A DNA stretch of 64,000 nucleotides from Sandaracinaceae bacterium (GCA_020633055.1 JACKEJ010000008.1:124001-188000); one strand, 5' to 3'; counted from the stretch's first letter, positions 25,096-34,604 are shown. Made by a program: numbers and translations. Notes: generated by a model from the letters alone, not told the origin.

Positions 25096-26349
25096 CTACA
25101 ACCAGCCCGAGCCCGGCCGCTCACCACGCTCGTACACCACGTGCGCGCGCCCCACGATGAGCGGGTCCAGCGTGCCGATGTGCTCGAGGTCCTTGTTCTT
25201 GTACGGCAGCTTGTGCAGCACGTAGCGCATCGCGTTGAGGCGCGCGCGCTTCTTGCAGTCGGACTTGATGACGGTCCAGGGCGCGTCGGCCGTGTCGGTC
25301 TCGAAGAACATCGCCTCCTTGGCCTTGGTGTAGTCGTCCCACTTGTCGAGGGACGCGAGGTCGATGGGGCTCAGCTTCCACTGCTTGAGCGGGTGGATCT
25401 TGCGCTCCTTGAAGCGGCGACGCTGCTCCTTGCGGCTGACCGAGAACCAGAACTTGATGAGGTGGATGCCGCTGCGCACGAGGTGGCGCTCGAACTCCGG
25501 CGCCTGCCGCATGAAGCGCTCGTAGTCCTCGTCGCTGCAGAAGCCCATCACCCGCTCGACACCCGCGCGGTTGTACCAAGAGCGGTCGAACAGCACGATC
25601 TCGCCCGCCGTCGGCAGGTGTTGGATGTAGCGCTGGAAGTACCACTGACCGCGCTCCGCGTCCGTGGGCTTCTCGAGCGCCACCACGCGCGCACCGCGCG
25701 GGTTCAGGTGCTCCATGAAGCGCTTGATGGTCCCGCCCTTGCCCGCCGCGTCACGCCCCTCGAAGAGCACCACGACGCGCTCTCCCGTCTCCTTCGCCCA
25801 GAGCTGGAGCTTGAGCAGCTCCACCTGCAGCTTGTACTTCTCGGCTTCGTAGGTCTTGCGCGAGAGCAGGTTCTTGTAGGGGTAGGCGCCGCTCCGCCAG
25901 TCGCGCGCCAGCTCGTAGTCGGGGCTGCCGTCGGTCGGGGTGTACGGCGGCGAGAGGAGCATGTCGCGGATGTCCGCGATGTCGTCGGGGGAGCTCCCGT
26001 CGAGGAGCGCCTGGAGCGCCGCTGCCTTGTCGTCGGTGTGGGCGAGCACGTCTTCGACGGCGACCTCGCGCATGCCCTGGGCGCCCTCCACGCGCTGCTG
26101 GCTCACACGCTTGGCCACGCCGGCCGAAGTCCGTGCGCCGGTCACGTCCCCCTGCGACGCCTTCCGCGGGCCCGCGGCGGACTTCGCCGCTGTGGACTTC
26201 CCGCGACCCTTGGTGCTCGGCCGTCGCGCCTTCCCAGCTGCGCGCTTCGCGCTGGTCTCGCGTGGGCCTTCTTCCTTCGCAGCGGACTCGGCCGCGCGTG
26301 CCGCACGACGAGGGCGGCGCGGTTCCGTCTTGGGGGGGGTGGGGGGCAT
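25096..26349 (-). CDS. ppk2: Polyphosphate kinase 2 with basic N-terminal extension
   Basis: A 417-residue class I PPK2, which moves phosphate between polyphosphate and nucleoside diphosphates. Walker A is EGRDAAGKGGTIKR (about 197-210), Walker B EIVLFDRSWYNRAGVERVMG, and the lid region RFKERKIHPLKQWKLSPID is typical. The catalytic domain begins near residue 160; before it is a Lys/Ala/Arg-rich stretch of about 90 residues (histone H1-like) and an acidic helical spacer, neither part of the common enzyme. The ATG at 26349 (MPPTPPKTEPRR) begins this extension. The upstream in-frame part is not protein-like. Confidence 0.92.
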   Translation of the reverse strand: MPPTPPKTEPRRPRRAARAAESAAKEEGPRETSAKRAAGKARRPSTKGRGKSTAAKSAAGPRKASQGDVTGARTSAGVAKRVSQQRVEGAQGMREVAVEDVLAHTDDKAAALQALLDGSSPDDIADIRDMLLSPPYTPTDGSPDYELARDWRSGAYPYKNLLSRKTYEAEKYKLQVELLKLQLWAKETGERVVVLFEGRDAAGKGGTIKRFMEHLNPRGARVVALEKPTDAERGQWYFQRYIQHLPTAGEIVLFDRSWYNRAGVERVMGFCSDEDYERFMRQAPEFERHLVRSGIHLIKFWFSVSRKEQRRRFKERKIHPLKQWKLSPIDLASLDKWDDYTKAKEAMFFETDTADAPWTVIKSDCKKRARLNAMRYVLHKLPYKNKDLEHIGTLDPLIVGRAHVVYERGERPGSGWL

Positions 26350-26693
26350 CCGGCTTCTCCTGCGCCACGGCGTGGGTGTAGTCGCGGCGCCATGCGGCGC
26401 GCCACAGCGCTCGAACCGAAGAAATGCATGAAACTCGAACACCTGACAACGCCATTCGGCCACTCACGGCGCTCCCTCGTGAGCGCGCGATCGCGGCGCG
26501 CCGTGGCCCGCCGCCACGCGATTTCGAGCCACCACCAACCCGCGAGCGCATACGCTACGCACCTCATGTGGAAGATGAGCGCGCACCCCACCACGAGCGC
26601 TGACTGTCCAGGTCGCTGGGCAGAGGAAGCCGTGAGCCCATCGACTCGTGGCGAAGACTGCGGACACGGCCGCTCTGCTCCGCGGGGCAGCAC
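26350..26693. other. Divergent intergenic region, ppk2 / acyltransferase
   Basis: Holds the promoters for both genes. A small dyad CTCACG...CGTGAG occurs at about 26463-26483 and the region has a locally AT-richer patch near 26560. No gene seen. Confidence 0.4.
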
Positions 26694-28082
26694 GTGGTGA
26701 GCTGGCGCGAACGCCTCCCGCGACCCCTCCGCCCGCACGCGGTGGCAGCGCCGGGCCCAGGGGCGCTGCGCGCCCTCGGCGCCACCGAGGACATGTACTT
26801 CCGCTTCGACTCGGTGAACCCCCTCTACTTCGGGGTCGTCGCGCGCTTCGCGGGCACCTACGACGACGCCGCCATGGGCAAAGCCTTCGCCGCGCTGCAG
26901 CGACGTCACCCGCTGCTGCGCGCCAAGATCGCGATGGTCGGTGACACCCCATGGTTCGTGGAGACCGACCGGCCCATCCCCCTCGAGCGCATGGACATCG
27001 CCCCAGGAGACGAGTGGCGCGTGCTCGAGCGGTCCCTGGTGAGTGCGTTCGACACCGGCACGGGACCGCTCCTGCGCTGCGTCCTCTACGAGCGCGGCGC
27101 GGACGACTTCGGGATCCTCTTCACCTACCACCACGCCATCGCGGACGGACGCTCCGCCACGTTCGTCATCCGCGACCTGCTGCAGTCGCTAGCCCAGCAA
27201 GAGCGCGGCGAGAGCCCCGAGCTCCCTGCGCTGCCGCTGATGGACTACTACGGGGACCGCATCCACACGCTCTGGACCTACAGCAGCCTCGGCCACTTCA
27301 CGGACACGGTGTCGCAGACCTGGAACGCCGCCGTGCGCTTCATGCGACGCGCCGGCATCCCGCGCGGCGTCCCCGCCGACCCTTCCATCCCGCTCTCGAA
27401 GCAGTCGCTGCTCATCGAGCCGCGCTTCGTCGCGCCGGCCACCATGCGCGAGGTCGCCAGCCGAGCGAAGGCCGAGTCCGCCACCATCCAGTGTGTGCTC
27501 AACGCGGCCCTCACCATGGCCGTCGCGGAGGTGAGCCCGACGCGTGGGCTCGAGGCCACCACGTGCAGCCAGGTGATCGACCTGCGCGAGCGCCTGGTCC
27601 CGCCCGTGGGCGAGGACTGCGGGCTGTTCGCGTCGGGCAACACCAGCATGCACCGCCTCGGGCCCAACACCCGCTTCTGGGACCTGGCGCGCGACATCCG
27701 GGTCGGGCTGCAGGCGTCCATCGACACGCCCCTGCCGTTCTTCCACGCCGCCACGCACGAGAGCTACGCCAGCATCGCGCGCGCACTGGGCCAGGACCGT
27801 CAGAAGGCCTTCAGCCTCATCCTCGGCAGCCTCCACCCCGAGGGGCTCGCCGTGTCCAACCTGGGGCGCGTCGCCGTCGACGTGCCAGGCTCCCCACTGC
27901 GACTGACCGAGTTCGCCTTCGCGACCAACACCAACGTGCTGAACTCGTTCAACACGTCGGCGGTCACCTACGACGGGCGCATGACGTGGAGCTTCAGCGC
28001 CAGCTCGGCGGTGGGCCGTGAGACGCTCGCGAACATCGCGGACCGCTCCATCGCGCTCATGCAGGAGGCCCTGCGCACGTAG
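26694..28082 (+). CDS. Condensation-domain-like acyltransferase (PapA/alcohol acyltransferase type)
   Basis: A 462-residue protein of the CoA-dependent acyltransferase superfamily. The catalytic HHxxxDG motif is present as TYHHAIADGRS near residue 145; EDMYFRFDSVNPLYFGVVAR at the N-terminus and a C-terminal GRMTWSFSASSAVGRETL match the PapA-like and wax ester synthase-like fold. Such enzymes esterify polyketide or lipid alcohols. The start is a GTG followed by a second GTG. No biosynthetic neighbours are present, so the substrate is open. Confidence 0.8.
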   Translation: MVSWRERLPRPLRPHAVAAPGPGALRALGATEDMYFRFDSVNPLYFGVVARFAGTYDDAAMGKAFAALQRRHPLLRAKIAMVGDTPWFVETDRPIPLERMDIAPGDEWRVLERSLVSAFDTGTGPLLRCVLYERGADDFGILFTYHHAIADGRSATFVIRDLLQSLAQQERGESPELPALPLMDYYGDRIHTLWTYSSLGHFTDTVSQTWNAAVRFMRRAGIPRGVPADPSIPLSKQSLLIEPRFVAPATMREVASRAKAESATIQCVLNAALTMAVAEVSPTRGLEATTCSQVIDLRERLVPPVGEDCGLFASGNTSMHRLGPNTRFWDLARDIRVGLQASIDTPLPFFHAATHESYASIARALGQDRQKAFSLILGSLHPEGLAVSNLGRVAVDVPGSPLRLTEFAFATNTNVLNSFNTSAVTYDGRMTWSFSASSAVGRETLANIADRSIALMQEALRT

Positions 28083-28088
28083 AGCACG

Positions 28089-28112
28089 GTCCGGGATCGC
28101 CGGAACCCGGAC
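28089..28112. terminator. Bidirectional terminator-like hairpin
   Basis: A perfect stem GTCCGGG / CCCGGAC (28089-28095, 28106-28112) with a 10-nt loop lies between the ends of two convergent genes. There is no U-tract, so intrinsic termination is uncertain. Confidence 0.45.
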
Positions 28113-28157
28113 GAGCGCCACCCAGCGCGGCGGCGCCCGTCCGTCGGCGGAAAGGCG

Positions 28158-30521
28158 CTACGGGCCGACGGCCCACCACAGGTTCGAGGCGTCGTCGTTC
28201 TGGAACGACACCGCCAGCGTTCCGTCGGGCATGAAGGCCGCGCCGAAGCTCTCCGTGCCCCAGACCGCAACGGTGCCCGGGAAGGCCGGGTTCGTGGGCT
28301 CGAGAAGCTTCGCCGCCACGTCCCGCACGCTCCAGCTCCCGCTCGGGTCGCGCACGGAGATCGCCATCGTTCCGGAGTAGTTGCAGTCCGTCCACACCAG
28401 GTGCAGGCGGTCCGTGCCGTCGATGAGCAGCCGCGGCGCAGAGCACTCGAAGTCCAGCTCGGCGATGTGGCGGTCGGCAAGGTCCCACTCGATGTCCCAG
28501 GTCGTGCCGTTCCACCAGCCCACGACGTGGTTGCCCTGACCCGTGTCGGTCGCGGCGACCACCGGGTTCCCGTCGCCGTCCAGCACGACGCCCGCAGCCG
28601 CGATCGTGCTGGGGTCGAGCGCGTCCCGGTACACGAGCTCGTCCGTCCACGCGCCGTTGCTGAAGCGCGCGAAGCGCAGCTCCGAGTTCGTGTCGTCGGA
28701 GTACGAGACGCCGATCCCGTTCGCCAGCTCGACGATGCCGGGGTACTCCCCGACCGCCGTGGACGTTCCGTCGCCGTCCGCGTCGATCAGCATGTCCGAC
28801 CACGTACCGCTGACCCGCTGCGCAAAGCGCAGCTCGGTGTTCGTCGCGTCGTAGTACGCCACCGCCGGGTTGCCGTTGGCGAGCACGATCAGGTCCGAAT
28901 AGGATCCCACGTTCGTCGACGTCCCATCGCCATCTGCGTCGATCAGCACGTCGGACCAGACCCCTGCGGCGCTCCGCTCGGCGAAGCGCAGCTCGGCGTT
29001 CGTCGCGTCATAGTACGTGACCACGGGCTGGCCGTTCGCGAGCACCGCCAGCGACGGACGCTGGCCGACATCGGTCGACGTCCCGTCTCCGTCCGCGTCG
29101 ATCAAGACATCCGAGAACGCGTTCCCGCTGCGGACGGCAAAGCGCAGCTCACCGTTGGTGGCGTCGTAGTAGGCGATGGCGGGCTGGCCGCCAACGATGG
29201 CCAGGTCCGACTGGCTCCCGACGTCCGTGGAGCTCCCGTCACCGTCGCCGTCGACCAGCGCGGCCACCAGTGGCGCCGGCGTCCGCTCCGCGCGGACCAC
29301 GATCGCCTCGCCCGACATGGGCGCGTCCGTGCCGATGCGAATGCGGTACGTGGTGCCCGCGGTGAGCTCGACGAGCACGGCGATGCGGTCGTCGGTGGCG
29401 CAGTTCAGCAACGTCAGCGACCCCAGCACGCTCCCGGAGTAGACCGCGATGTCCGTGGTGTCGTCGGACTTGGACTCCAGCATCCACGTGCCGGAGTGCG
29501 GCGCCGTGAAGTCGACCCAGGCCGAAGCGCCGAGCAGGGTCGTCGAGCCACACATGCTGGGCTCCCCGGCCTGCGTGGCCTCGGTGCCGGCGAACGCGAT
29601 GCCGGTGACCGCGGTCAGCGCGCCCGTTCGCTGCGTCAACGCCACGGCGTTGGCGAAGTCGTCCGCCGCCGCCACCACCCGTGTGACGCCCACGCCGCCG
29701 GTGCCGACGTTGTTCACCCCGTTCAGTCCAACCTGGACGAAGCGCATGTCGTTGGCCGCGAGCGTGAGCACGTCGTCGACGGCGTCGTAGGAGTCGTCGG
29801 CGTCGTCGTTGCAGCCGTAGGTGGGCCCCATCAGACCGTCGCTCCAGGTCAGCTCCGTGTCGTGGTCCGAGCCGGTCGCATAGGCCACGTAGTCCCCAGC
29901 GCTAGGCGCGACGAAGCGGTACCACACCGTGCCCTGGTCATCGCAGTAGACCTCGCCAGTCTCCTCGGTCGCGTCGACCGTGCTGAACCGCAGCTCGACT
30001 CCCTCGCGGAGGTCGATCGCGTCGGCGATGTCGTCCGGCGTTGTGACGCACGAGACGCCTACGTCCTCCACGTCAGCCGAGATCACGCCGCTGCCTTGGC
30101 TGACGACGCACACCTGCTCGGGCGTGCCCGCGCCAGTCCTCACCGTCACGTTGTAGGCTGCCCCGAGCACCACCGCGGTGCTGAAGGTGAACGAGCCGTC
30201 CGCCGCGACCGAGAGGTCATCTCCGCCGTTGTTCTGCAGGACCAGCCCGGGCCCAGTGGCCCCGACCACGTTGCCGCTGACTGTGAACACCGGCGCACAC
30301 ACGCCGTTCGCCCCGCAGCCACCCGACACGCAGTCGGTGGGCGCGGAGCACATGCCGCCGTTCTGACATCCACCGCACGTGGCACCGCCACAGTCGATGT
30401 CGGTCTCATCCTGGTTGACGACTCCGTCGGAACAACTGCCTCCCCCCGGGCCGCCTCCCCCGCACCCCGCGAACACCCCGTTCACCAACACACACACCGT
30501 CCACACGATCCATCTGTTCAT
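28158..30521 (-). CDS. Repeat-containing lipoprotein
   Basis: A 787-residue lipoprotein: signal peptide MNRWIVWTVCVLVNGVFAGC, then a Gly-rich linker and a Cys-rich segment (DGVVNQDETDIDCGGATCGG) typical of myxobacterial surface proteins. A beta-sandwich-like middle follows (YCDDQGTVWYRFVAPSAGDY). From about residue 425 there are four units of about 52 residues, each with DADGDGTST and YYDATNxELRFA, plus a fifth degenerate unit; the DxDxDG looks like a calcium loop and the repeats like propeller blades. Probably outer-surface. Function unknown. The 3' end converges on the acyltransferase. Confidence 0.85.
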   Translation of the reverse strand: MNRWIVWTVCVLVNGVFAGCGGGGPGGGSCSDGVVNQDETDIDCGGATCGGCQNGGMCSAPTDCVSGGCGANGVCAPVFTVSGNVVGATGPGLVLQNNGGDDLSVAADGSFTFSTAVVLGAAYNVTVRTGAGTPEQVCVVSQGSGVISADVEDVGVSCVTTPDDIADAIDLREGVELRFSTVDATEETGEVYCDDQGTVWYRFVAPSAGDYVAYATGSDHDTELTWSDGLMGPTYGCNDDADDSYDAVDDVLTLAANDMRFVQVGLNGVNNVGTGGVGVTRVVAAADDFANAVALTQRTGALTAVTGIAFAGTEATQAGEPSMCGSTTLLGASAWVDFTAPHSGTWMLESKSDDTTDIAVYSGSVLGSLTLLNCATDDRIAVLVELTAGTTYRIRIGTDAPMSGEAIVVRAERTPAPLVAALVDGDGDGSSTDVGSQSDLAIVGGQPAIAYYDATNGELRFAVRSGNAFSDVLIDADGDGTSTDVGQRPSLAVLANGQPVVTYYDATNAELRFAERSAAGVWSDVLIDADGDGTSTNVGSYSDLIVLANGNPAVAYYDATNTELRFAQRVSGTWSDMLIDADGDGTSTAVGEYPGIVELANGIGVSYSDDTNSELRFARFSNGAWTDELVYRDALDPSTIAAAGVVLDGDGNPVVAATDTGQGNHVVGWWNGTTWDIEWDLADRHIAELDFECSAPRLLIDGTDRLHLVWTDCNYSGTMAISVRDPSGSWSVRDVAAKLLEPTNPAFPGTVAVWGTESFGAAFMPDGTLAVSFQNDDASNLWWAVGP

Positions 30522-30714
30522 GACTCCATGCTCCTAGTGACAAGGACACCGAGACCCCCGGTTGGTCAGACACGCTCGCGCGCGAGAGACCCCTGAGATG
30601 TACAGCCAGTGGCAAAAACTTCAACCTGGCATTAGGTGCCTCACAGACAACATGCCGGGCGCTCTCCTCCGAGTTGCCGGGAAGCGGGCGTCACACGTGG
30701 CCCCGGTGTCCACC

Positions 30715-30763
30715 ATTGACTTTCGTTCAATAGCAACCTACGTTTTATTGACCGAGCTTCAAT
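30715..30763. promoter_or_regulatory. Twin dyad operator candidate upstream of metal-dependent hydrolase
   Basis: Two copies of ATTGA-N7-TCAAT (30715-30731 and 30747-30763) are spaced 32 bp centre to centre, three helical turns, in an AT-rich patch 40-90 bp before the start of the plus-strand gene. This is the layout of a repressor with two sites; the regulator is not identified. Confidence 0.5.
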
Positions 30764-30804
30764 AACTATCGGCGGCGATGCCCGCCATGAGCTGGAGCAC
30801 CACC

Positions 30805-31659
30805 ATGACAGCAGCCACCACGATCACCTCGACACCCCAGGCTCGCGACCGCGCGCCCATCCCCAAGCGCAAGATGGACTTCGACTTCGACTCGGTCCGG
30901 ACGCCGTTCTGGTTCGATGGCAACGGTCTCATGACGGCCATCCTGTCTGCGCTCTCCGCCACGTTCCCGCCGGGCGAGAAAGAGTTCGTGCAGAGCGTGA
31001 TGCACTATCGCGACCGCATCACGGACCCCGTCCTGCGCGACCAGATGCGCGGCTTCGCGGCGCAGGAAGGCCAGCACTCCCACCAGCACCGGCTGGCCAA
31101 CGTCTGGCTGGACTCGATGGGCTTCGCCGCGACGGCCATCGAAAAGGACGTCGAGGACAGCATCGAGGCCATCGCCGCGGACAGGACGCCAGCGGTGCGG
31201 CTGGCAAGCACCGTCGTGCTGGAGCACATCACCGCCATCCTCGCCGAGTACATGCTCACCCACGAAGAGATGATGGAGGCCATGCCGGAGCCCGCGCGCG
31301 AGCTGCTCATGTGGCACGCGATCGAAGAGATCGAGCACAAGGCGGTCGCGTTCGACGTGTTCGAGGCGGTCAGCGGTGATCGCGACCTGCTCCGCCGCGT
31401 GGGGCTCCTGACCACCGTCTTCTTCCTGGCGCAGCAGGTCCGCCGCAGCGCGATGACGCTGAAGGCGCTGGGCCACGTCCCGAGCGCCGGCGAGGTAGTG
31501 AAGACGGCGAAGCTGCTGTTCGGGAGGAACGGCATCGTGACCTCGGTCGCCAAGCCCTACCGGCAGTTCTACCGCGGGGACTTTCATCCCTGGAACCACG
31601 ACAACCGCGCGCTGGTCGAAGCGTGGAAGGCCACGCACGAGCCGCCCGTTCAGGCGTAG
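30805..31659 (+). CDS. Metal-dependent hydrolase family protein (COG3687 type)
   Basis: A 284-residue helical protein. Conserved acidic/His clusters are GFAAQEGQHSHQHRLANVWL, VVLEHITAILAEYMLT and MLMWHAIEEIEHKAVAFDVF (the latter without the first residue), giving ExxxH and ExxH metal ligands of the predicted metal-dependent hydrolase family PF10118. The ATG at 30805 has GGAG at a good distance; in-frame ATGs at 30778 and 30787 are possible. It is distantly ferritin-like in motif layout. The gene is monocistronic, with an operator-like repeat upstream. Confidence 0.8.
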   Translation: MTAATTITSTPQARDRAPIPKRKMDFDFDSVRTPFWFDGNGLMTAILSALSATFPPGEKEFVQSVMHYRDRITDPVLRDQMRGFAAQEGQHSHQHRLANVWLDSMGFAATAIEKDVEDSIEAIAADRTPAVRLASTVVLEHITAILAEYMLTHEEMMEAMPEPARELLMWHAIEEIEHKAVAFDVFEAVSGDRDLLRRVGLLTTVFFLAQQVRRSAMTLKALGHVPSAGEVVKTAKLLFGRNGIVTSVAKPYRQFYRGDFHPWNHDNRALVEAWKATHEPPVQA

Positions 31660-31701
31660 CGGTCGTGCCCCGCGCGGGGTGGGGCGCTACGTTGCACCCG
31701 C

Positions 31702-32076
31702 ATGACCCTCTGGACGCGCATCCGGCGCTGGTTGGCGCCGCCCCCGTACGTCCCGAGGTACCCAGACCCGAGCGAAGTCGACGCACGCGCGCAGGTGAGC
31801 CCGTCCGCGATCCCCCTCGACGGCGTGCTGGACCTTCATCACTTCCGGCCAGCGGAGGTGGGTGACGTGGTGGACGCCTACATCGCGGCCTGTCGGGACG
31901 CCGGCGTGTTGGCCCTGCGCGTGGTGCACGGCAAGGGAAAGGGCGTGCTCCGCCGCACCGTCCACGCGCGCCTGGCGCGCTCTCCCGCGGTGAAGGCCTA
32001 CCGGCTGGCGCCCCCGGAACGGGGGGGCTGGGGGGCGACCCTGGTGGATCTGCACCCGCCGCGCGAGCCATCCTGA
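31702..32076 (+). CDS. Smr-domain protein
   Basis: A 124-residue stand-alone Smr domain, related to the C-terminal nuclease domain of MutS2. The signature LDLHHFRPAEVGDVVDAYI and the RVVHGKGKGVLRRTVHARL block (the HGxG loop) are intact. The C-terminal GGWGATLVDLH completes the fold. Smr domains nick DNA or cleave RNA. It follows the hydrolase gene after 42 bp. Confidence 0.9.
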   Translation: MTLWTRIRRWLAPPPYVPRYPDPSEVDARAQVSPSAIPLDGVLDLHHFRPAEVGDVVDAYIAACRDAGVLALRVVHGKGKGVLRRTVHARLARSPAVKAYRLAPPERGGWGATLVDLHPPREPS

Positions 32077-32102
32077 CCGACCCACCGCGAGAGGGCGATG
32101 CG

Positions 32103-33128
32103 TCAGTAGATGGCTGTCGCCTCCAGTTCGCCCCACTGCGCGCGGAGCTCGGTACCAGGGACGAGACCTGTGCCGAACGTCCCATCCCAGCCGCTCGACC
32201 TCTCCAGGGTCTCGCCGCCGACGTCGAGCACCAGCCTAGGACCAAGCACCGGACATCCGTCTACGGTACGCAGGACGGAGACGAGCGTGCCTGCGACCAG
32301 TCCATCCTCGCTGGGCGTCTGGAGCTCGAGGGAGACCAACTCGTCCTCGCGCACGACACGTAGCTCGACGATCCAGGTACGGTCGTCGTCGCCCGAAGCG
32401 AGCTCCACCTCGTGCGTGCCCGCGTCGGGCGCATGGAACGAGACGAAGTGGGCCCCTGCGCCGAACGCCACGGGTTCCACGTCGAACGTGAAGTCGCTGG
32501 CGCGGACGTTCGTTCCCACCGGGAGCGCTGCGTCGAGCAGGCGACCATCCGCTGCTCGTCGGACCGCGAGCGCATGGATCACGTGTCTCTCGACGACACA
32601 CACCGCGCCGAGCGGGTCGAAGGAGGGCGTCTGCTCGGCGAGCGCTGGCAGGCCCATGAGCCCAGCCACACCCTCGGGGGCGTACTCGACCTCGACGCTG
32701 TCGACCGGCACGTCGCGATAACGTAGCTCGAGCGTGGCGCGCCGGCCCGCCGAGGCTGCATCGACGTGCACCACGGTGGCGGCCGCCGAGCCGAAGGGGT
32801 TGAACAACGCATCGAAACCCAGGAGCGCCTCGACCTCCCCCGCCAGCACGGTGACGGAGAGGTCGCGCGGGTCGTCCGGGTATTCGCGGGCGTACAGCAC
32901 GCTGCCTGGCTCGTCGGCCGCTAGCAGCACCGAGCTGCCCACGAAGTGCGAGCGAGACGGGGCGGGCGCGTCGTCGCAGCCGGACTGGGCAAGCATGAGG
33001 ACCGCGAGCCCGAGGGCGCCAGACCACGAGCGTTCGTCGGACGCGTACGGCAGCGCGTTGGGACCCCTGTTCTTACGTCGGTGTGGCACGGCTCCCCCTT
33101 CGGTGTGTTCCAAGACAGTATCACGCAT
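32103..33128 (-). CDS. Hypothetical lipoprotein
   Basis: A protein of about 341 residues with an N-terminal basic segment and signal peptide SGALGLAVLMLAQSGC (lipobox AQSGC), followed by a beta-rich body (VSFHAPDAGTHEVELASGDD; TLVSVLRTVDGCPVLGP). The start is uncertain: ATG at 33128 or GTG at 33089, which is preceded by GGGGGAG. No family recognised. Likely periplasmic or outer-membrane, as many single-copy myxobacterial lipoproteins are. Confidence 0.65.
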   Translation of the reverse strand: MRDTVLEHTEGGAVPHRRKNRGPNALPYASDERSWSGALGLAVLMLAQSGCDDAPAPSRSHFVGSSVLLAADEPGSVLYAREYPDDPRDLSVTVLAGEVEALLGFDALFNPFGSAAATVVHVDAASAGRRATLELRYRDVPVDSVEVEYAPEGVAGLMGLPALAEQTPSFDPLGAVCVVERHVIHALAVRRAADGRLLDAALPVGTNVRASDFTFDVEPVAFGAGAHFVSFHAPDAGTHEVELASGDDDRTWIVELRVVREDELVSLELQTPSEDGLVAGTLVSVLRTVDGCPVLGPRLVLDVGGETLERSSGWDGTFGTGLVPGTELRAQWGELEATAIY

Positions 33129-33271
33129 CTGCCCCCCCAGACGACCGGGGCCCATCGCCGCGGTCGGATCGTCCAACGACCAGGGGTGTTCAAGGCAGCG
33201 GTCCATGTGACGACACACCGCCACCAACCTCGACAGCAGCGTGACGCTTCGGCACCATCGGCGACGACGCA

Positions 33272-33478
33272 ATGACGAACAGCGTACTGGCTGGCGCCCT
33301 CCCAAGCGCCACCTTCGAAGCGATGCTCCTGGAGCTGCTCCCGCTCGAGGCGGATGGACGCACCTTCGTACAGGTCCAGCCAATCCTCGCGAGCCTCGAC
33401 GACGTGGAGCTCAACGACACGTGCTCTGCGCGGTCGGTGGGCCTTGCCCGGGCCGTCACTCCGGTGGCGCCTCGCTGA
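33272..33478 (+). CDS. Doubtful small hypothetical protein
   Basis: A 68-residue frame (TFEAMLLELLPLEADGRTFV) with plausible composition, ending 9 bp before the next gene. There is no recognised motif and codon evidence is weak. It may be a spurious frame in an otherwise gene-free 360-bp gap. Confidence 0.25.
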   Translation: MTNSVLAGALPSATFEAMLLELLPLEADGRTFVQVQPILASLDDVELNDTCSARSVGLARAVTPVAPR

Positions 33479-33487
33479 AGGTCATTC

Positions 33488-34561
33488 GTGCCGACTGTTC
33501 GACGCAACCCGCCGCCCTTCGTTTCCGGTGACTTTCCAACGCCCGCCGTGTACCGACGCGGCGGGAGACGCGTGCTCTGGGATGAGTGCCGTCAGTTGTT
33601 GGTGCCCTCGACACCCGAGGAAGTCATCCGACAGAAGTTTGTCATGCACCTGAAGAGGGACCTGGGCGTGCCTGATTGGGCCGTGACGCTCGAGCACTGC
33701 ATGACACACTTCAAGCGTGACGCGCGCGGACGCGCCGACATCGTGGTCTGGAGCCCAGAGGACGAGCCCCTGTTCGTGGTCGAGTGCAAGGCGCCAGGCG
33801 TCGCTCTGACTGATGACGTCCTCGATCAAGCGCTGCGCTACCACGACCTCGTCGAGCCCGAGGCCGGCGTCATCGGTCTCACCAATGGCGACACGACGGC
33901 TTGGTACGCTGTGGAGGCGTCTGGTGGTCGGTTGGCGCGGCTCGAACACGCCCCGCGCTACGCAGACCTCGTGGCGGGTCGTCTGCCACCGGAGGTGGAA
34001 CAGGAGCCCGCCGCACCGCGTCCACATCATCTCGCTCCGACCTCCAAGGACTATGCGATCCTCGAGGAGCTCGGCGTGCTTGGCGAGGGGTCACCACGAG
34101 AACACCATGGCTACCTGAGCAACCTGGCTGGGTTGCTGTACTTCGAGGACGATCCCGACTACAGCGGCCGCAGCGGGCGCTTTTCCGTAGAGTCCACGGG
34201 GCTGAACCACCCGAAGTTCGGGAACACGTCGGGAACTACGATGCTCATCGTCGCCGTGGACGACTTCGACCAGCGCCACAATTCGCTCCAGCTCGACTTG
34301 GACAAGTTCGTGACGACGTCGGGGGAAGCCATGACGCTATGGCACGATGGGACGCTCACGAGAGGCAAGCGTGGTCGCATGAAGAACGCCGTCGTCATGA
34401 GTTGGCTACGTTCTCGAGCGCCGCACCTCGTGTCGGGGAGCAGCGTCATGTTGGGGAGTCTGCCGGTGTCGCGTCCGACGACCTGGGCGGACGCGGAGAC
34501 GTTCATCTACAACTGCATCGACTACGCGCTCGTGCGCGACGCCCTGCGGCGCGAGCCCTAG
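33488..34561 (+). CDS. HsdR N-terminal-like (type I restriction R, PD-(D/E)XK) domain protein
   Basis: A 357-residue protein. Residues about 40-130 match the HSDR_N_2 nuclease fold: TPEEVIRQKFVMHLKRDLGV, then HFKRDARGRADIVVWS (Asp) and PLFVVECKAPGVAL (E-x-K). The C-terminal half has a separate domain (FGNTSGTTMLIVAVDDFDQR) that I do not recognise. No helicase motor, methylase or specificity subunit is near, so this is not a classical restriction system. GTG start. It might be a stand-alone nuclease of an accessory module. Confidence 0.75.
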   Translation: MPTVRRNPPPFVSGDFPTPAVYRRGGRRVLWDECRQLLVPSTPEEVIRQKFVMHLKRDLGVPDWAVTLEHCMTHFKRDARGRADIVVWSPEDEPLFVVECKAPGVALTDDVLDQALRYHDLVEPEAGVIGLTNGDTTAWYAVEASGGRLARLEHAPRYADLVAGRLPPEVEQEPAAPRPHHLAPTSKDYAILEELGVLGEGSPREHHGYLSNLAGLLYFEDDPDYSGRSGRFSVESTGLNHPKFGNTSGTTMLIVAVDDFDQRHNSLQLDLDKFVTTSGEAMTLWHDGTLTRGKRGRMKNAVVMSWLRSRAPHLVSGSSVMLGSLPVSRPTTWADAETFIYNCIDYALVRDALRREP

Positions 34562-34604
34562 GACCACGCATGCGCGCATCCCATGCGCTGCATAGCGCCG
34601 AACC

